DNA from: Anaeromicrobium sp.
GTDB lineage: Bacteria; Bacillota; Clostridia; Peptostreptococcales; Thermotaleaceae
DNA: 42,085 nucleotides
Reading direction: 5' to 3'
Assembly: GCF_025210435.1 (NCBI RefSeq)
Contig: NZ_JAOART010000136.1
Coordinates: 1-42,085, forward strand
The notes beneath the pieces are model-generated. The model worked only from the letters and a program-made list of their open reading frames with translations, was not told where the DNA came from and did no database searches. A program made the translations under genes and the position numbers. Shown here piece after piece: positions 33,040 to 40,595 of this stretch (the first letter of the stretch is position 1; the number at the start of each line of letters is the position of its first letter).

Positions 33040-34200
33040 TTATACGTTATTATCAATAAAGTCTTTAATTATAGTAGGCCACCACCCCTTTATCCCCCAC
33101 TCTTTTCCCAGTCTAATAACTACTGTATTTTCCCGTGGACTTATGTACAGAATTTGTCCTAAGATACCCATTGCAAAGTAGTCAAAATCTATCTCATTTA
33201 CTTTGTAACCCCACCAAAAATATTTATAATACCCTTTACCTGTAGCAAACCAATTTCCCCACGGGTGCTTATTATAATAGGTAAAGTACTCCTTTGGTTG
33301 ATTTAATCCATTAAATCCAGTTGAATCAATTACCCATTTTTTATTTATAATTTGATTTCCATTCCAATTACCCTGGTTAAGAAATAACCTCCCGAATTTT
33401 GCTAAATCAATAGCAGTACAAGTTAAGCCACTTTCTAGTTTGGCAAGGCCATTTTTAATATTATCTAATGTAATGGAAGCTGGAAACTCCATGCCCAAAG
33501 GATACCAAATCTTTTTTTCCAAAAACTCAGCTATTGGCATATTTAAAGTTCTTTCTAACAAAAGACTTAATAGTAATGGATGATAATCATTATAATGAAA
33601 AAAATCCCCTATCTTATCTTTAATTTTTATGCCAGCAAGCAAGGTCCTACAATCTGAAGAAAAATATGTTTTTATTTCATCTTTCCAAGGAAAGTAACCT
33701 TCTTTAAATTCAATTCCAGACTCCATGTTTAATAAATGCTCTATTGTAATTTCGTTAAAATTACTCTTTAGCTCTGTTATATACTTTGTTATTGGATCAT
33801 CAATAGAGTCTATGAATCCTTCTTCAATTGCAATTCCTATTAACGCAGAAGAAATTGATTTAGTTACCGAATAAAGTCTATGGATCATTTCCCTTTGATA
33901 ACCATTGAAATAATTTTCGCATATTATATTGTCATTTTTAATTACTAAAAATGCTGTAGTTTTTGAAGATAAAAGTAATTCCCTGAAACTTGTATCGTTC
34001 ACCTTATAAGTATCTATAATATTTTTATTTCCTAAGTCTTCAAATTTGAAATGAGATGAAGGACTTTTGATTGTTGTACAGGGAAAATATTTATAATCTT
34101 CTATAGTCTGCTTAAATCTATTTTTAATTCCATAAGTTAAATATCTTCCAATATAAGAGTTTTTAGGCAGTAATTCTTCATTACCTAATTCGTGAAACAT
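33040..34200 (-). CDS. Serine hydrolase, class C beta-lactamase/penicillin-binding family
   Basis: A 386-residue cytosolic (no signal peptide) enzyme of the beta-lactamase-related serine hydrolases. The SxxK motif is SVTK in RLYSVTKSISSALIGIAIEE, the YxN-type second motif is YND in FFHYNDYHPLLLSLLLER, and the late AMGILGQILYISPRENTVV strand replaces the KTG box. Such enzymes act as esterases, amidases or D-aminopeptidases. The ATG at 34200 is chosen: GGGAGGTG lies nine bases upstream, whereas the longer frame starts inside the overlapping small ORF at 34181-34387. A short family B-like fragment abuts its stop codon. Confidence 0.88.
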   Translation of the reverse strand: MFHELGNEELLPKNSYIGRYLTYGIKNRFKQTIEDYKYFPCTTIKSPSSHFKFEDLGNKNIIDTYKVNDTSFRELLLSSKTTAFLVIKNDNIICENYFNGYQREMIHRLYSVTKSISSALIGIAIEEGFIDSIDDPITKYITELKSNFNEITIEHLLNMESGIEFKEGYFPWKDEIKTYFSSDCRTLLAGIKIKDKIGDFFHYNDYHPLLLSLLLERTLNMPIAEFLEKKIWYPLGMEFPASITLDNIKNGLAKLESGLTCTAIDLAKFGRLFLNQGNWNGNQIINKKWVIDSTGFNGLNQPKEYFTYYNKHPWGNWFATGKGYYKYFWWGYKVNEIDFDYFAMGILGQILYISPRENTVVIRLGKEWGIKGWWPTIIKDFIDNNV

Positions 34201-34387
34201 GAAAAAGCACCTCCCTTTTACCATTTTTCTTATATATTTTGTAATATCCATGTTCATATAAATCTCCATAAACTATTATTGTAATATAGTTATAGATAGT
34301 ATTTATCCCTATAGGCACAATATGTTTTTTTATTACAGCTTCAATTTCTTGATCCTTCAATTTTTCATATTTACATCCATATGACAT
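34181..34387 (-). CDS. Small hypothetical protein (68 aa), overlapping the serine hydrolase start
   Basis: A 68-codon frame with plausible composition (VIKKHIVPIGINTIYNYITI, then YEHGYYKIYKKNGKREVLF). It overlaps the serine hydrolase gene by 20 bases, so it could be translationally coupled to it. Its ATG lies within the last bases of repeat B3, and no ribosome binding site is visible. It may therefore be the 3' remnant of a longer gene cut by the repeat. The family is not recognised. Confidence 0.4.
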   Translation of the reverse strand: MSYGCKYEKLKDQEIEAVIKKHIVPIGINTIYNYITIIVYGDLYEHGYYKIYKKNGKREVLFHVSRIR

Positions 34388-34447
34388 ATAAAAAAACTAG
34401 TCCGTTCTCTGAGGAATTTGACTAGTTTATTTTTTTCACATGCCTAA
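34379..34447. repeat. Family B repeat, copy B3
   Basis: A 69-bp element: left arm CATATGACATATAAAAAAAC-TAGTC, right arm TGACTAGTTTATTTTTTTCA ending CATGCCTAA. The interior is reduced to CGTTCTCTGAGGAATT. Its right end contains the stop codon (TAG on the minus strand) of the gene at 34444, and its left end overlaps the first codons of the frame at 34387. Confidence 0.7.
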
Positions 34448-34656
34448 TCTATCAATTTAGCTCTTCCATCTATTTCATTTTTACCTGTAGTAACTTCAAA
34501 TATCAACCAATCAGAATCTTCTTCAACAACTTCTTTTTCATATCTAAATTCCCTATCATTCAACATTTCAAAATAATTGGTTTCTTCATTTAGCTCAAAT
34601 ACATTACACTCATTAAACCTTACGTCACCAATGAAAATAGCTCTTTTTTTTATCAT
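34444..34656 (-). CDS. Small acidic hypothetical protein (70 aa)
   Basis: A 70-residue soluble protein, MIKKRAIFIGDVRFNECNVF followed by ELNEETNYFEML, REFRYEKEVVEEDSDWLIF and a short tail GRAKLID; mixed beta strands and many acidic residues. The ATG at 34656 has GGGGGA seven bases upstream; the earlier ATG (34671) lies within that site's flank. The stop codon is supplied by repeat B3, so the natural C-terminus may have differed. The family is not recognised. Confidence 0.6.
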   Translation of the reverse strand: MIKKRAIFIGDVRFNECNVFELNEETNYFEMLNDREFRYEKEVVEEDSDWLIFEVTTGKNEIDGRAKLID

Positions 34657-34710
34657 TTTATTTTCCCCCATTATTTTAATTCCAATAATTATTCCCTTTT
34701 ATAATAAAAT

Positions 34711-35226
34711 CTACTCAGTTATGTAGTCAGATGCCTTCTTATGCTCTGATGGATTTTGATGTTTAGAGTTATATATTTCAACGACTTTCCTGATTGTTTC
34801 TGGTGATAATTTAGGTAAGTATGGTTCTATATAGCTCCAATTTCCTGTTTTTTGTATTATGGATATGGCTTTAGCATCTATTTCGTCCATATTTCCCACA
34901 ACAGGAGAAATCATATTATTATTGCTCATATTATTGTTCATAGTAAGATGAACTGATTTATCTTCACTTTTCCATTGTACGTTAAATTGCATGTACTCTA
35001 AAAGTTCCCTTACAGGCATATATACTTGTATATTGTCATTACCTTCTCTTTCAATGGCAATTAAAGGACTTTTCAAAGGTACTTCTTTCTCATAAAAATA
35101 AACTTTGCTATTCAAATCTGTTGCTGATTTTATTTCTTTTACTGTTGGCATGGCTGATGCTCCATAAGCTCCCATAGTACCAATTACTATTCCTAAAACA
35201 ATACTCTTAATATCAAATTTTTTCAT
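34711..35226 (-). CDS. Secreted copper amine oxidase N-terminal-like (stalk) domain protein
   Basis: A 171-residue protein. An N-terminal export segment (FDIKSIVLGIVIGTMGAYGA, cleavage after ASA) is followed by one stalk domain (KVYFYEKEVPLKSPLIAIER, YMPVRELLEYMQFNVQW) and a Met/Asn-rich linker. A helical tail follows (SPETIRKVVEIYNSKHQNP). It is similar in design to the stalk protein at 13121. Function unknown; it is expected in the cell envelope. The ATG at 35226 is favoured by AAGGGA upstream. The hairpin at 35259 separates it from the genes upstream. Confidence 0.78.
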   Translation of the reverse strand: MKKFDIKSIVLGIVIGTMGAYGASAMPTVKEIKSATDLNSKVYFYEKEVPLKSPLIAIEREGNDNIQVYMPVRELLEYMQFNVQWKSEDKSVHLTMNNNMSNNNMISPVVGNMDEIDAKAISIIQKTGNWSYIEPYLPKLSPETIRKVVEIYNSKHQNPSEHKKASDYITE

Positions 35227-35258
35227 TTCAACCATTCCCTTCTTTTTTTATGTGCATA

Positions 35259-35296
35259 AATCTCTAACTTATGATAACTCTCATAAGTTAGAGATT
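35259..35296 (-). terminator. Perfect 16-bp hairpin
   Basis: AATCTCTAACTTATGA and TCATAAGTTAGAGATT with a 6-base loop. On the minus strand it follows the small frame at 35281-35361 and the DUF3795 gene, with a T-poor end (TATGCACAT), so termination efficiency is uncertain. Confidence 0.6.
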
Positions 35297-35361
35297 ACCT
35301 TGCCATTTTTATCGTATATATATCCGTCACTAGAAATATCTGAGCTTCCTTGAATTTTCAT
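35281..35361 (-). pseudogene. Short frame, probable C-terminal gene remnant (26 codons)
   Basis: MKIQGSSDISSDGYIYDKNG then KVISNL and a stop inside the hairpin. It reads like the last strands of an envelope domain, but has no ribosome binding site and nothing upstream in frame. Probably a remnant of a gene lost upstream of the stalk protein. Confidence 0.3.
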
Positions 35362-35374
35362 ATACTTATTTAGT

Positions 35375-35632
35375 CTATCCTATCAACCATTTCTTACATT
35401 GCTCTATCTTTAGTAATGGATCATATCCCTCAGCTTTCCCCATATTACTTAATGTATCACATGGAAATTCATTACATTGGCCACAATGATTGTATCCCCT
35501 TTGTTCAGAGCAACTTTTTACGTGACACTCTCCTCCCCAGAAGGGTTTTGACATATTAATACATCCTAAACATTTAACATCTTTTTTTCGCTCACATATG
35601 TCACAACGTACACCACATCTTGATTCAATCAA
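35375..35632 (-). CDS. DUF3795 cysteine-rich protein
   Basis: An 85-residue protein with ten cysteines, including CGVRCDIC (residues 6-13), CLGC near 25 and CGQCNEFPC near 50-58. This is the pattern of DUF3795, a putative metal-binding family common in clostridia and methanogens. Function unknown; zinc or Fe-S binding is inferred from the cysteine spacing. The ATG at 35632 follows TAGGGGGGAATAGGC. It is 22 bp downstream of the TfoX-like gene on the same strand, so the two are likely co-transcribed. Confidence 0.8.
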   Translation of the reverse strand: MIESRCGVRCDICERKKDVKCLGCINMSKPFWGGECHVKSCSEQRGYNHCGQCNEFPCDTLSNMGKAEGYDPLLKIEQCKKWLIG

Positions 35633-35654
35633 GCCTATTCCCCCCTAAAAGTTA

Positions 35655-35909
35655 TCACTTGACTATATTATAAAACTCATTCAAATCTCTTTTTACATCA
35701 TCTGCCAAATGATGCCATCTTATTCCTTGAATTGCGCCCTCTAAAGCACATAATCTGTTAATACAAGCTGTTTTATCTATAACTCGAATTCTTAACCAGG
35801 CTTCTTTGCTCCCTAGTTCTTTTAATTGTTCAAAGGTTTCAATTCCAACTGAATTCAATTGTCTTTCAAGAACCTTACCAATATTAGGTAACTGTGATAC
35901 TTGTCCCAT
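35655..35909 (-). CDS. TfoX C-terminal domain protein
   Basis: An 84-residue stand-alone TfoX/Sxy C-terminal domain: LPNIGKVLERQLNSVGIETF is a helix-hairpin-helix-like start, and EAWLRIRVIDKTACINRLCA with LEGAIQGIRWHHL is the family signature. In gamma-proteobacteria the domain belongs to the competence regulator Sxy; free-standing forms are common in Firmicutes and of unknown role. The ATG at 35909 has GGAAGGGG seven bases upstream. Followed by the DUF3795 gene. Confidence 0.85.
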   Translation of the reverse strand: MGQVSQLPNIGKVLERQLNSVGIETFEQLKELGSKEAWLRIRVIDKTACINRLCALEGAIQGIRWHHLADDVKRDLNEFYNIVK

Positions 35910-35951
35910 TTGGTTACCCCTTCCCATATTATTTTATTCTTTTAGCAACTT

Positions 35952-36007
35952 GAAAATAATCCAAATCCCTCAGGGACCTAACTAATTTATTTTTTTCATA
36001 TACCTTA
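35952..36007. repeat. Family B half-element, copy B4
   Basis: GAAAATAATCCAAATCCCTC followed by AGGGACCTAACTAATTTA and TTTTTTTCATATACCTTA equals one half of B2 in reverse complement. The other terminal repeat is missing, so this is a truncated copy. Confidence 0.65.
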
Positions 36008-36063
36008 TTCTAACTTAGTAAAATAATGGTTATATTCCCTATCTAATTATTAATATTTTTCCA

Positions 36064-36171
36064 TTATTCCCCTGATACAAGTATAACTATATTTCCTAAA
36101 TTTTCAAGTTCTTCTTTTACTATAAATACACTTATTATCCTCTGACCTAGAGTAACACCTAAATTTATATT
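36064..36171 (-). pseudogene. Orphan C-terminal gene fragment (35 codons)
   Basis: The frame NINLGVTLGQRIISVFIVKE then ELENLGNIVILVSGE ends in a proper stop but begins directly after a stop codon, with no ATG or ribosome binding site. Composition and the regular strand-helix-strand pattern look like real coding sequence from the end of a small beta-rich protein. The family is not recognised. Another sign of gene decay here. Confidence 0.4.
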
Positions 36172-36196
36172 TTATTATTGTATTTAAATAAAATAA

Positions 36197-36224
36197 CAAG
36201 GAGTAGTTTTAAAACCACACCTTG
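36197..36224 (-). terminator. Terminator of GyrI-like gene
   Basis: CAAGGTGTGGTTTTAAAACT-ACTCCTTG on the minus strand folds with two weak pairs and no loop, followed by TTATTTTATTT. It starts about 40 bp after the stop; the palindrome AGGCATATGCCT (36249-36260) lies between. Confidence 0.7.
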
Positions 36225-36263
36225 CTAAATATACAATCTATCCTATAAGGCATATGCCTAATA

Positions 36264-36719
36264 CTAATTTATAGAAATATATATATCTATAGTTTGATTA
36301 GAAATATCTTCAGAGTCATTATGATAAACTTCAAAATCACAATGGAATCTCCTATCTAAATCCATACTCCAAATTTCATTCCAAGCTCTACCCACATCAT
36401 TTATCATGTGTCCTTTTATAGTGAATTTAGCATATTTACCATCACATATAGTTCTACATTCTAAATCAGGATTATTATTTTCATTTACCTCTGTGCAGCA
36501 CATGAATCTATAGGGTTTAGTGGCATCCCCTTCATAATCTGTATAAAGACCAATACCCATACCATTAATTTTGTTTTCTATACTATTAAAAATTCCACCC
36601 CCAATAAATTCTTGCCACATAGAACCTATATCCTTAATACATTGACTATTTTCATTTGTAGTAATTATTGATTTTCCCACTACTATCTTTTCATTAAGAT
36701 TTACAATTTTATAATCCAT
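36264..36719 (-). CDS. GyrI-like small-molecule-binding protein
   Basis: A 151-residue protein of the GyrI-like/AraC effector-binding (SHS2) fold. MDYKIVNLNEKIVVGKSIIT, the MGIGLYTDYEGDATKPYRFM strand, and CRTICDGKYAKFTIKGHMIN with the late DFEVYHNDSED are typical. Stand-alone forms bind or hydrolyse small molecules, or inhibit gyrase in the founding member. The ATG at 36719 has AAGGGAG seven bases upstream. It lies 64 bp downstream of the WYL regulator gene on the same strand, a common pairing in Firmicutes, with a terminator in between. Confidence 0.85.
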   Translation of the reverse strand: MDYKIVNLNEKIVVGKSIITTNENSQCIKDIGSMWQEFIGGGIFNSIENKINGMGIGLYTDYEGDATKPYRFMCCTEVNENNNPDLECRTICDGKYAKFTIKGHMINDVGRAWNEIWSMDLDRRFHCDFEVYHNDSEDISNQTIDIYISIN

Positions 36720-36766
36720 AACCAATCTCCCTTTCTCCTTTAACTTACTTTAATTATAAAAAAGAA

Positions 36767-36790
36767 AATATGACACCAGTATGTCATATT
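36767..36790 (-). terminator. Terminator after WYL regulator (possible operator)
   Basis: AATATGACA / TGTCATATT with a 6-base centre overlaps the WYL stop codon and is followed on the minus strand by TTCTTTTTT. It can stop WYL transcription. The same TGACA/TGTCA half-sites occur upstream of the WYL gene (37695-37735), so it might also bind the regulator. Confidence 0.65.
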
Positions 36791-37680
36791 AGATTAATTA
36801 TTTTATTAGCTTTTTCTTTAATAATATTTTTAAGTTCTAAGGGCTCTACATCTATAATATAATCGGCAAAAGACATTATGTAAAAGGGTAGCCAACTATG
36901 AAATTCCGATTGGAAAGATACAATTAATTTATCATCTTCTTTAACTATCATGCTAGAATCAAATTCCTCTTCAACCCTAAAATAGGCATCCCCATGAAGG
37001 GTTAATACTACAGACTTCATATTATTAATACCATGGGAGGTTAATACTTTATCAGAAATGTCATAATCTTTTCTATTAAACATTTCATTAGTTAGTGTAC
37101 TACTTTTAATACGAGAGATTCTAAAGGTTCTATAGTCCTTACGCTCATGACAATAGGCCATAAGATACCAACGCTGTTTTTTAAAGATCAGCTTTAATGG
37201 GTCTATCTTACGATTAGTTTTATGACCCAAATTATTTTTATATAAAATCTCTAAGGTAGAATTTCTCTTAATGGAAGTTTTTATATCCTCAAATATTTGT
37301 CCCTCTTTTTCATTATCAAAACTAGAAAAATCTACTTCTATATAATTATCTGCATTTTTATCAAATAGATTTTTTAGGTTTCTAGTGGCCCTATCCACAT
37401 CATCATAATTAGTTGCCTGTAAAACTTCAAGACCCATTATAATATTATTCTTTTCCTCCTCCGATATGAGAGATTTATTTAGTACATAACTATCAAGAAT
37501 ACCAATGCCTCCCCCAGTACCCTTATCTGTATAAATGGGAATTCCACTCATAGAAAGAGTATCAATATCCCTATAAATAGTACGAGTAGATACCTGAAAC
37601 TCCTCAGCTAGTTCTTTAGCTGTCACTTTATTTTTATTAAGAAGTATATGGACCATACTAAACAACCTATTCACCTTCAT
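36784..37680 (-). CDS. WYL-domain transcriptional regulator (YafY type)
   Basis: A 298-residue DNA-binding regulator. The N-terminal winged helix (residues 1-58) has VTAKELAEEFQVSTRTIYRD followed by IDTLSMSGIPIYTDKGTGGG, the HTH_11 signature. The WYL ligand domain (about 135-210) has KIDPLKLIFKKQRWYLMAYC and FRISRI, and the C-terminal WCX segment follows. WYL domains bind nucleic acid or small ligands and usually control adjacent genes, here probably the GyrI-like gene and itself. The ATG follows AAAGGAGGGCTCAAA. TGACA inverted half-sites lie upstream. Confidence 0.92.
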   Translation of the reverse strand: MKVNRLFSMVHILLNKNKVTAKELAEEFQVSTRTIYRDIDTLSMSGIPIYTDKGTGGGIGILDSYVLNKSLISEEEKNNIIMGLEVLQATNYDDVDRATRNLKNLFDKNADNYIEVDFSSFDNEKEGQIFEDIKTSIKRNSTLEILYKNNLGHKTNRKIDPLKLIFKKQRWYLMAYCHERKDYRTFRISRIKSSTLTNEMFNRKDYDISDKVLTSHGINNMKSVVLTLHGDAYFRVEEEFDSSMIVKEDDKLIVSFQSEFHSWLPFYIMSFADYIIDVEPLELKNIIKEKANKIINLI

Positions 37681-37780
37681 TTTGAGCCCTCCTTTAATGA
37701 CAGTTCATGGTGAGAATCGTTGATTTAATTTTGTCATTCACATTTGTACCATAAATCTACAGTTGGCTTATGATATAGTA

Positions 37781-38218
37781 TTATATTACTTTCCTTTGGC
37801 TTTTAGATTTTCTATCCCAAAATGTTCCTAAAATAATGCCAACAATAAATCCAATTGGCAGTCCTATATGATCAAATCCTAAAATTGCCCCCCCAATCAA
37901 GGTACCACTAGTTGAAAACTTAGCCATATAGTATCCTTTTTCTACTAAATTATGTTCTTCCCTAAGATGAATTGTTATTTCTTCAAATTCATCAACATAA
38001 TCATATGACTCATGACCATCAATAATGTTTTTCATCATTTCTTCGATTTTTTGTTTATTTCTTTCACACTCTTTACATTCTATTTGAAAGTTGTTAGTTC
38101 TAATTATTGTATTCTTAAATAGCTCTAAATCTGGTCCTACAATCCCTTTCTTTATAAACTGACTGTTATGCTGTTTGATCAAATCCATTTGTATTCTACT
38201 CCAACTTAATTTCTCCAT
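37781..38218 (-). CDS. Hypothetical protein with C-terminal membrane hairpin
   Basis: A 145-residue protein. The N-terminal 95 residues are helical and charged, with a CKEC motif (ECKECERNKQKIEEMM near 46-61) and a His/Glu-rich stretch (HESYDYVDEFEEITIHLREE). The C-terminal region has two short Gly-rich hydrophobic segments (LIGGAILGFDHIGLPIGFIV), followed by a basic tail. The ATG at 38218 has AAAGGGG five bases upstream; the longer frame begins 30 bases earlier without a clear site. The family is not recognised; not clearly linked to neighbours. Confidence 0.6.
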   Translation of the reverse strand: MEKLSWSRIQMDLIKQHNSQFIKKGIVGPDLELFKNTIIRTNNFQIECKECERNKQKIEEMMKNIIDGHESYDYVDEFEEITIHLREEHNLVEKGYYMAKFSTSGTLIGGAILGFDHIGLPIGFIVGIILGTFWDRKSKSQRKVI

Positions 38219-38318
38219 AATTGCCCCTTTCCCTTTCTCAGTCCCCATGGAACTAATATTTGTTTTCTACTAAATATATTTTAATTTAGTTCCCATTATA
38301 AATGTATTGCTACAAAAA

Positions 38319-38354
38319 AACACCACATAATTCAAATTTAAATAATGTGGTGTT
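38319..38354 (-). terminator. Terminator of the decayed hydrolase gene
   Basis: AACACCACAT-TATT pairs with AATTATGTGGTGTT on the minus strand, followed by a run of T. It lies 56 bp beyond the end of the hydrolase remnant and appears intact. Confidence 0.8.
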
Positions 38355-38409
38355 CTAGTAAATTATTAGTTTTTTACTTATAACCTAAGTAAGAATTTTT
38401 CACTATATT

Positions 38410-38707
38410 TCACGTTAAAAAGTTTAATACCAAATTTCTAAATTCTTTTTTATTACTAAACATGGCTGGATGATTTCCACTCTTATAAAGAACTAATTGG
38501 GAATTTTGTATTTTAAAATTAATACTTTTCAATATGCTTTCAATATTAGGTATTAAAATTTCTTAAAAATAAATATTTATTTCAAATAGCCCATATGGGA
38601 GAGTTAGTAGTTGCTCAACATATAGACTATTTAAGTCTATTAAAAATTCCCATTATAATACCTCCAATCATATAATCTGTTAATTCACTATGCTTTACTA
38701 TGTGTAC
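38410..38707 (-). pseudogene. Decayed alpha/beta hydrolase gene (C-terminal part)
   Basis: Three coding stretches on the minus strand read VHIVKHSELTDYMIGGIIMG-IFNRLK (one frame), then after a frame change LNSLYVEQLLTLPYGLFEIN-IYF, an in-frame TAA, and EILIPNIESILKSIN followed by LVLYKSGNHPAMFSNKKEF and RNLVLNFLT with a stop. The last part has the shape of an alpha/beta hydrolase end, with the catalytic His in GNHPAMF before a final helix. The N-terminal two thirds, including the nucleophile, is absent. A terminator still follows. Confidence 0.6.
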
Positions 38708-38878
38708 TTAACTAATGGCAATTATATCATATTTATATGATATTTTAGAACTTCTATTACAATAATTGTAAATAAGTTCTGTTTTTTATCCCCCTTTATT
38801 CAATTCTCAAAGAACATCTTGTATATTTTCAAAAATTGCATATTCTATAAACTATATATATTATGTAGAATAACTAGG
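38708..38878. other. Non-coding stretch
   Basis: About 170 bp, very A/T rich, between the hydrolase remnant and the lipoprotein gene. No gene, promoter or clear hairpin was recognised. Confidence 0.4.
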
Positions 38879-39529
38879 TTATTTTATAAAAAGTACAGGT
38901 TTCTTTTCAACTGCTTTTATCTCACCCAAAAGTCTATCTTTTTTTAAAGATAGTTTAGTAAAATCTCCACCCTCTATTGTAACATTGGCTTTATACACCT
39001 GAAATTGGGTATCAGACACTTTTTCTAAAACCAGTTCCTCTTGAATAAAACCTGATAATTCAGCTGAATCTATATCTATCTCTCCTTCACTTTTCTTTGA
39101 AAGATCAAAATATCCAAAAGATGACCTATGAATACCCGAACCCCAAGAATAAGTGTAAATAAGGTCTTTTTTGTTGTCATCATCAAAGTCACATGTTTCA
39201 ATGTGAACAATACCAAATCCACCAAAACCAATTCCCAAGGTATATAAATTCCCCTCACAAAGCAAATATGACTCACAGGTTGATCCATTCTTAAATATCT
39301 GACAACCAGTTTCTTTAAAAACATTTTCAGGTGTAATATCATGAAAAGCATCCATCTCTTTAGAAGACATTATTATATTTTCCTCTTTTGCAAAGTTACT
39401 AAAGATAGACTTAAATTCTTGTATATCTTGTTTTTTCTGTTCTGAGAATTGTTCTGTACTTTTGTTAGTGCATCCAAGTAAATTAACTAACAATGAAAAT
39501 GTTATTAATATAAGAATAATTTTTTTCAA
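38879..39529 (-). CDS. Lipoprotein of unknown function
   Basis: A 216-residue exported lipoprotein. The N-terminus LKKIILILITFSLLVNLLGC is a lipoprotein signal with the lipobox LLGC, and the mature part begins TNKSTEQFSEQ. A beta-rich region follows (TLGIGFGGFGIVHIETCDFD, then DDDNKKDLIYTYSWGSGIHR), with the DxDxxxD pattern seen in repeat or calcium-loop proteins. The TTG at 39529 with GGAAGGTG upstream gives a normal signal peptide; the longer frame adds 17 polar residues in front of it. It is close to a decayed zinc-ribbon gene. Function unknown. Confidence 0.72.
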   Translation of the reverse strand: MKKIILILITFSLLVNLLGCTNKSTEQFSEQKKQDIQEFKSIFSNFAKEENIIMSSKEMDAFHDITPENVFKETGCQIFKNGSTCESYLLCEGNLYTLGIGFGGFGIVHIETCDFDDDNKKDLIYTYSWGSGIHRSSFGYFDLSKKSEGEIDIDSAELSGFIQEELVLEKVSDTQFQVYKANVTIEGGDFTKLSLKKDRLLGEIKAVEKKPVLFIK

Positions 39530-39557
39530 TTTTTCACCTTCCCACTTAGAATAATAT

Positions 39558-39963
39558 TTATTTGGTACTTTCTCTGCCACAAGAAGGAAAATACTTAAAT
39601 TCTTCTTTCATCTTTTCGCCACAATATGGACAGTACTTATAATTATCCTCTACTTTGCTAATATCATTTATTGGCTCATTTTCTTTTTTCTTAATCAATT
39701 TATCAAAGGGATCTGACTCTTCACTTTCATCAGTAATATCATAAATAGATACTCTATCCTTTCCCGTTGCATTTTTATAATTATATATAAATTATACAAT
39801 TGCAATTCCTATAAACAAGACTCAAAATAGTACAAAAAATCCTGATGCTCCCACATTCCCTGCTTCAATTATCCAAAATATACCAAGAATAATAGCTATT
39901 ACAGATTCAACCACCCATGGCAGATGGACCTCTACCTGGTTTAATACTCTTAATAAACTTCAC
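39558..39963 (-). pseudogene. Decayed zinc-ribbon membrane protein gene
   Basis: The minus strand encodes, in order: VKFIKSIKPGRGPSAMGG; after a one-base frame shift VESVIAIILGIFWIIEAGNV followed by GASGFFVLF; an in-frame TGA; VLFIGIAIV; a TAA; then FIYNYKNATGKDRVSIYDI and an acidic linker; and a zinc-ribbon YCPYCGEKMKEEF with CGREST and the normal stop. One frameshift and two nonsense codons have killed an otherwise complete gene of about 134 codons with two membrane helices. The C-terminal part, about 70 codons, is still open. Confidence 0.7.
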
Positions 39964-40005
39964 CTTTTCCCTATAAATTCATATTATATAGCCTTGTCTT
40001 TGTAT

Positions 40006-40533
40006 TCATTTGAGGGTTCTCTGTAGCTCTTTTAAATTATTCCATCCATAACCAACTTCCTTCAGTTTCTTTCCACCAATATTAATATTTCTCCTCTTTA
40101 CTATTTTTCCCCCTGATTTTTCATAAAATCTACATGACTTATTTTCTTCTAACACCCATATTAGCATTTTATTTATACCCATGCTTATCAGATTCCTTAC
40201 TACTCCTTTTAAAATTTCTTTTCCTAATCCTTTTTTCTGATAAGTTTCTAAAACATAGATTGCATATAATTCTCCTTTATACTCTAAATCATCATCTCTT
40301 TCCCTCCCATAGGTTGCAAATCCTACTATTTTATCACCTTCCTCACATACCAGCCCTTTCATATTATTCTCTTTTAATTTTTTCCCTATCCTTGCTACTA
40401 TTTCTTCTATTTTTTCTTTTCTTTCTTTAAGAAATTTATCTGGCACAATACCTCTGTATGTAGTTAACCACGTTTCAACATTTATATATGCTATATGTGG
40501 TACATCTACTACAGTAGCCACTCTTATATTCAT
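40006..40533 (-). CDS. GNAT family N-acetyltransferase
   Basis: A 175-residue acetyltransferase. MNIRVATVVDVPHIAYINVE, then TTYRGIVPDKFL, the CoA-binding strand-loop AIYVLETYQKKGLGKEILKG and MLIWVLEENKSCRFYEKSGG are typical of the PhnO/YhbS-like GNATs. The substrate is unknown. The ATG follows TGGAGGTATATATAT. A single gene. Confidence 0.9.
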   Translation of the reverse strand: MNIRVATVVDVPHIAYINVETWLTTYRGIVPDKFLKERKEKIEEIVARIGKKLKENNMKGLVCEEGDKIVGFATYGRERDDDLEYKGELYAIYVLETYQKKGLGKEILKGVVRNLISMGINKMLIWVLEENKSCRFYEKSGGKIVKRRNINIGGKKLKEVGYGWNNLKELQRTLK

Positions 40534-40595
40534 ATATATATACCTCCATTTTTTAATCCTATATATAGATAAACAATTTAATATTTCAGTCTTTT

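Noticed and set aside
40134-40430. Plus-strand leucine-rich frame
   Set aside because: Antisense shadow of the GNAT gene at 40006-40533; composition reflects reversed Lys/Glu codons.
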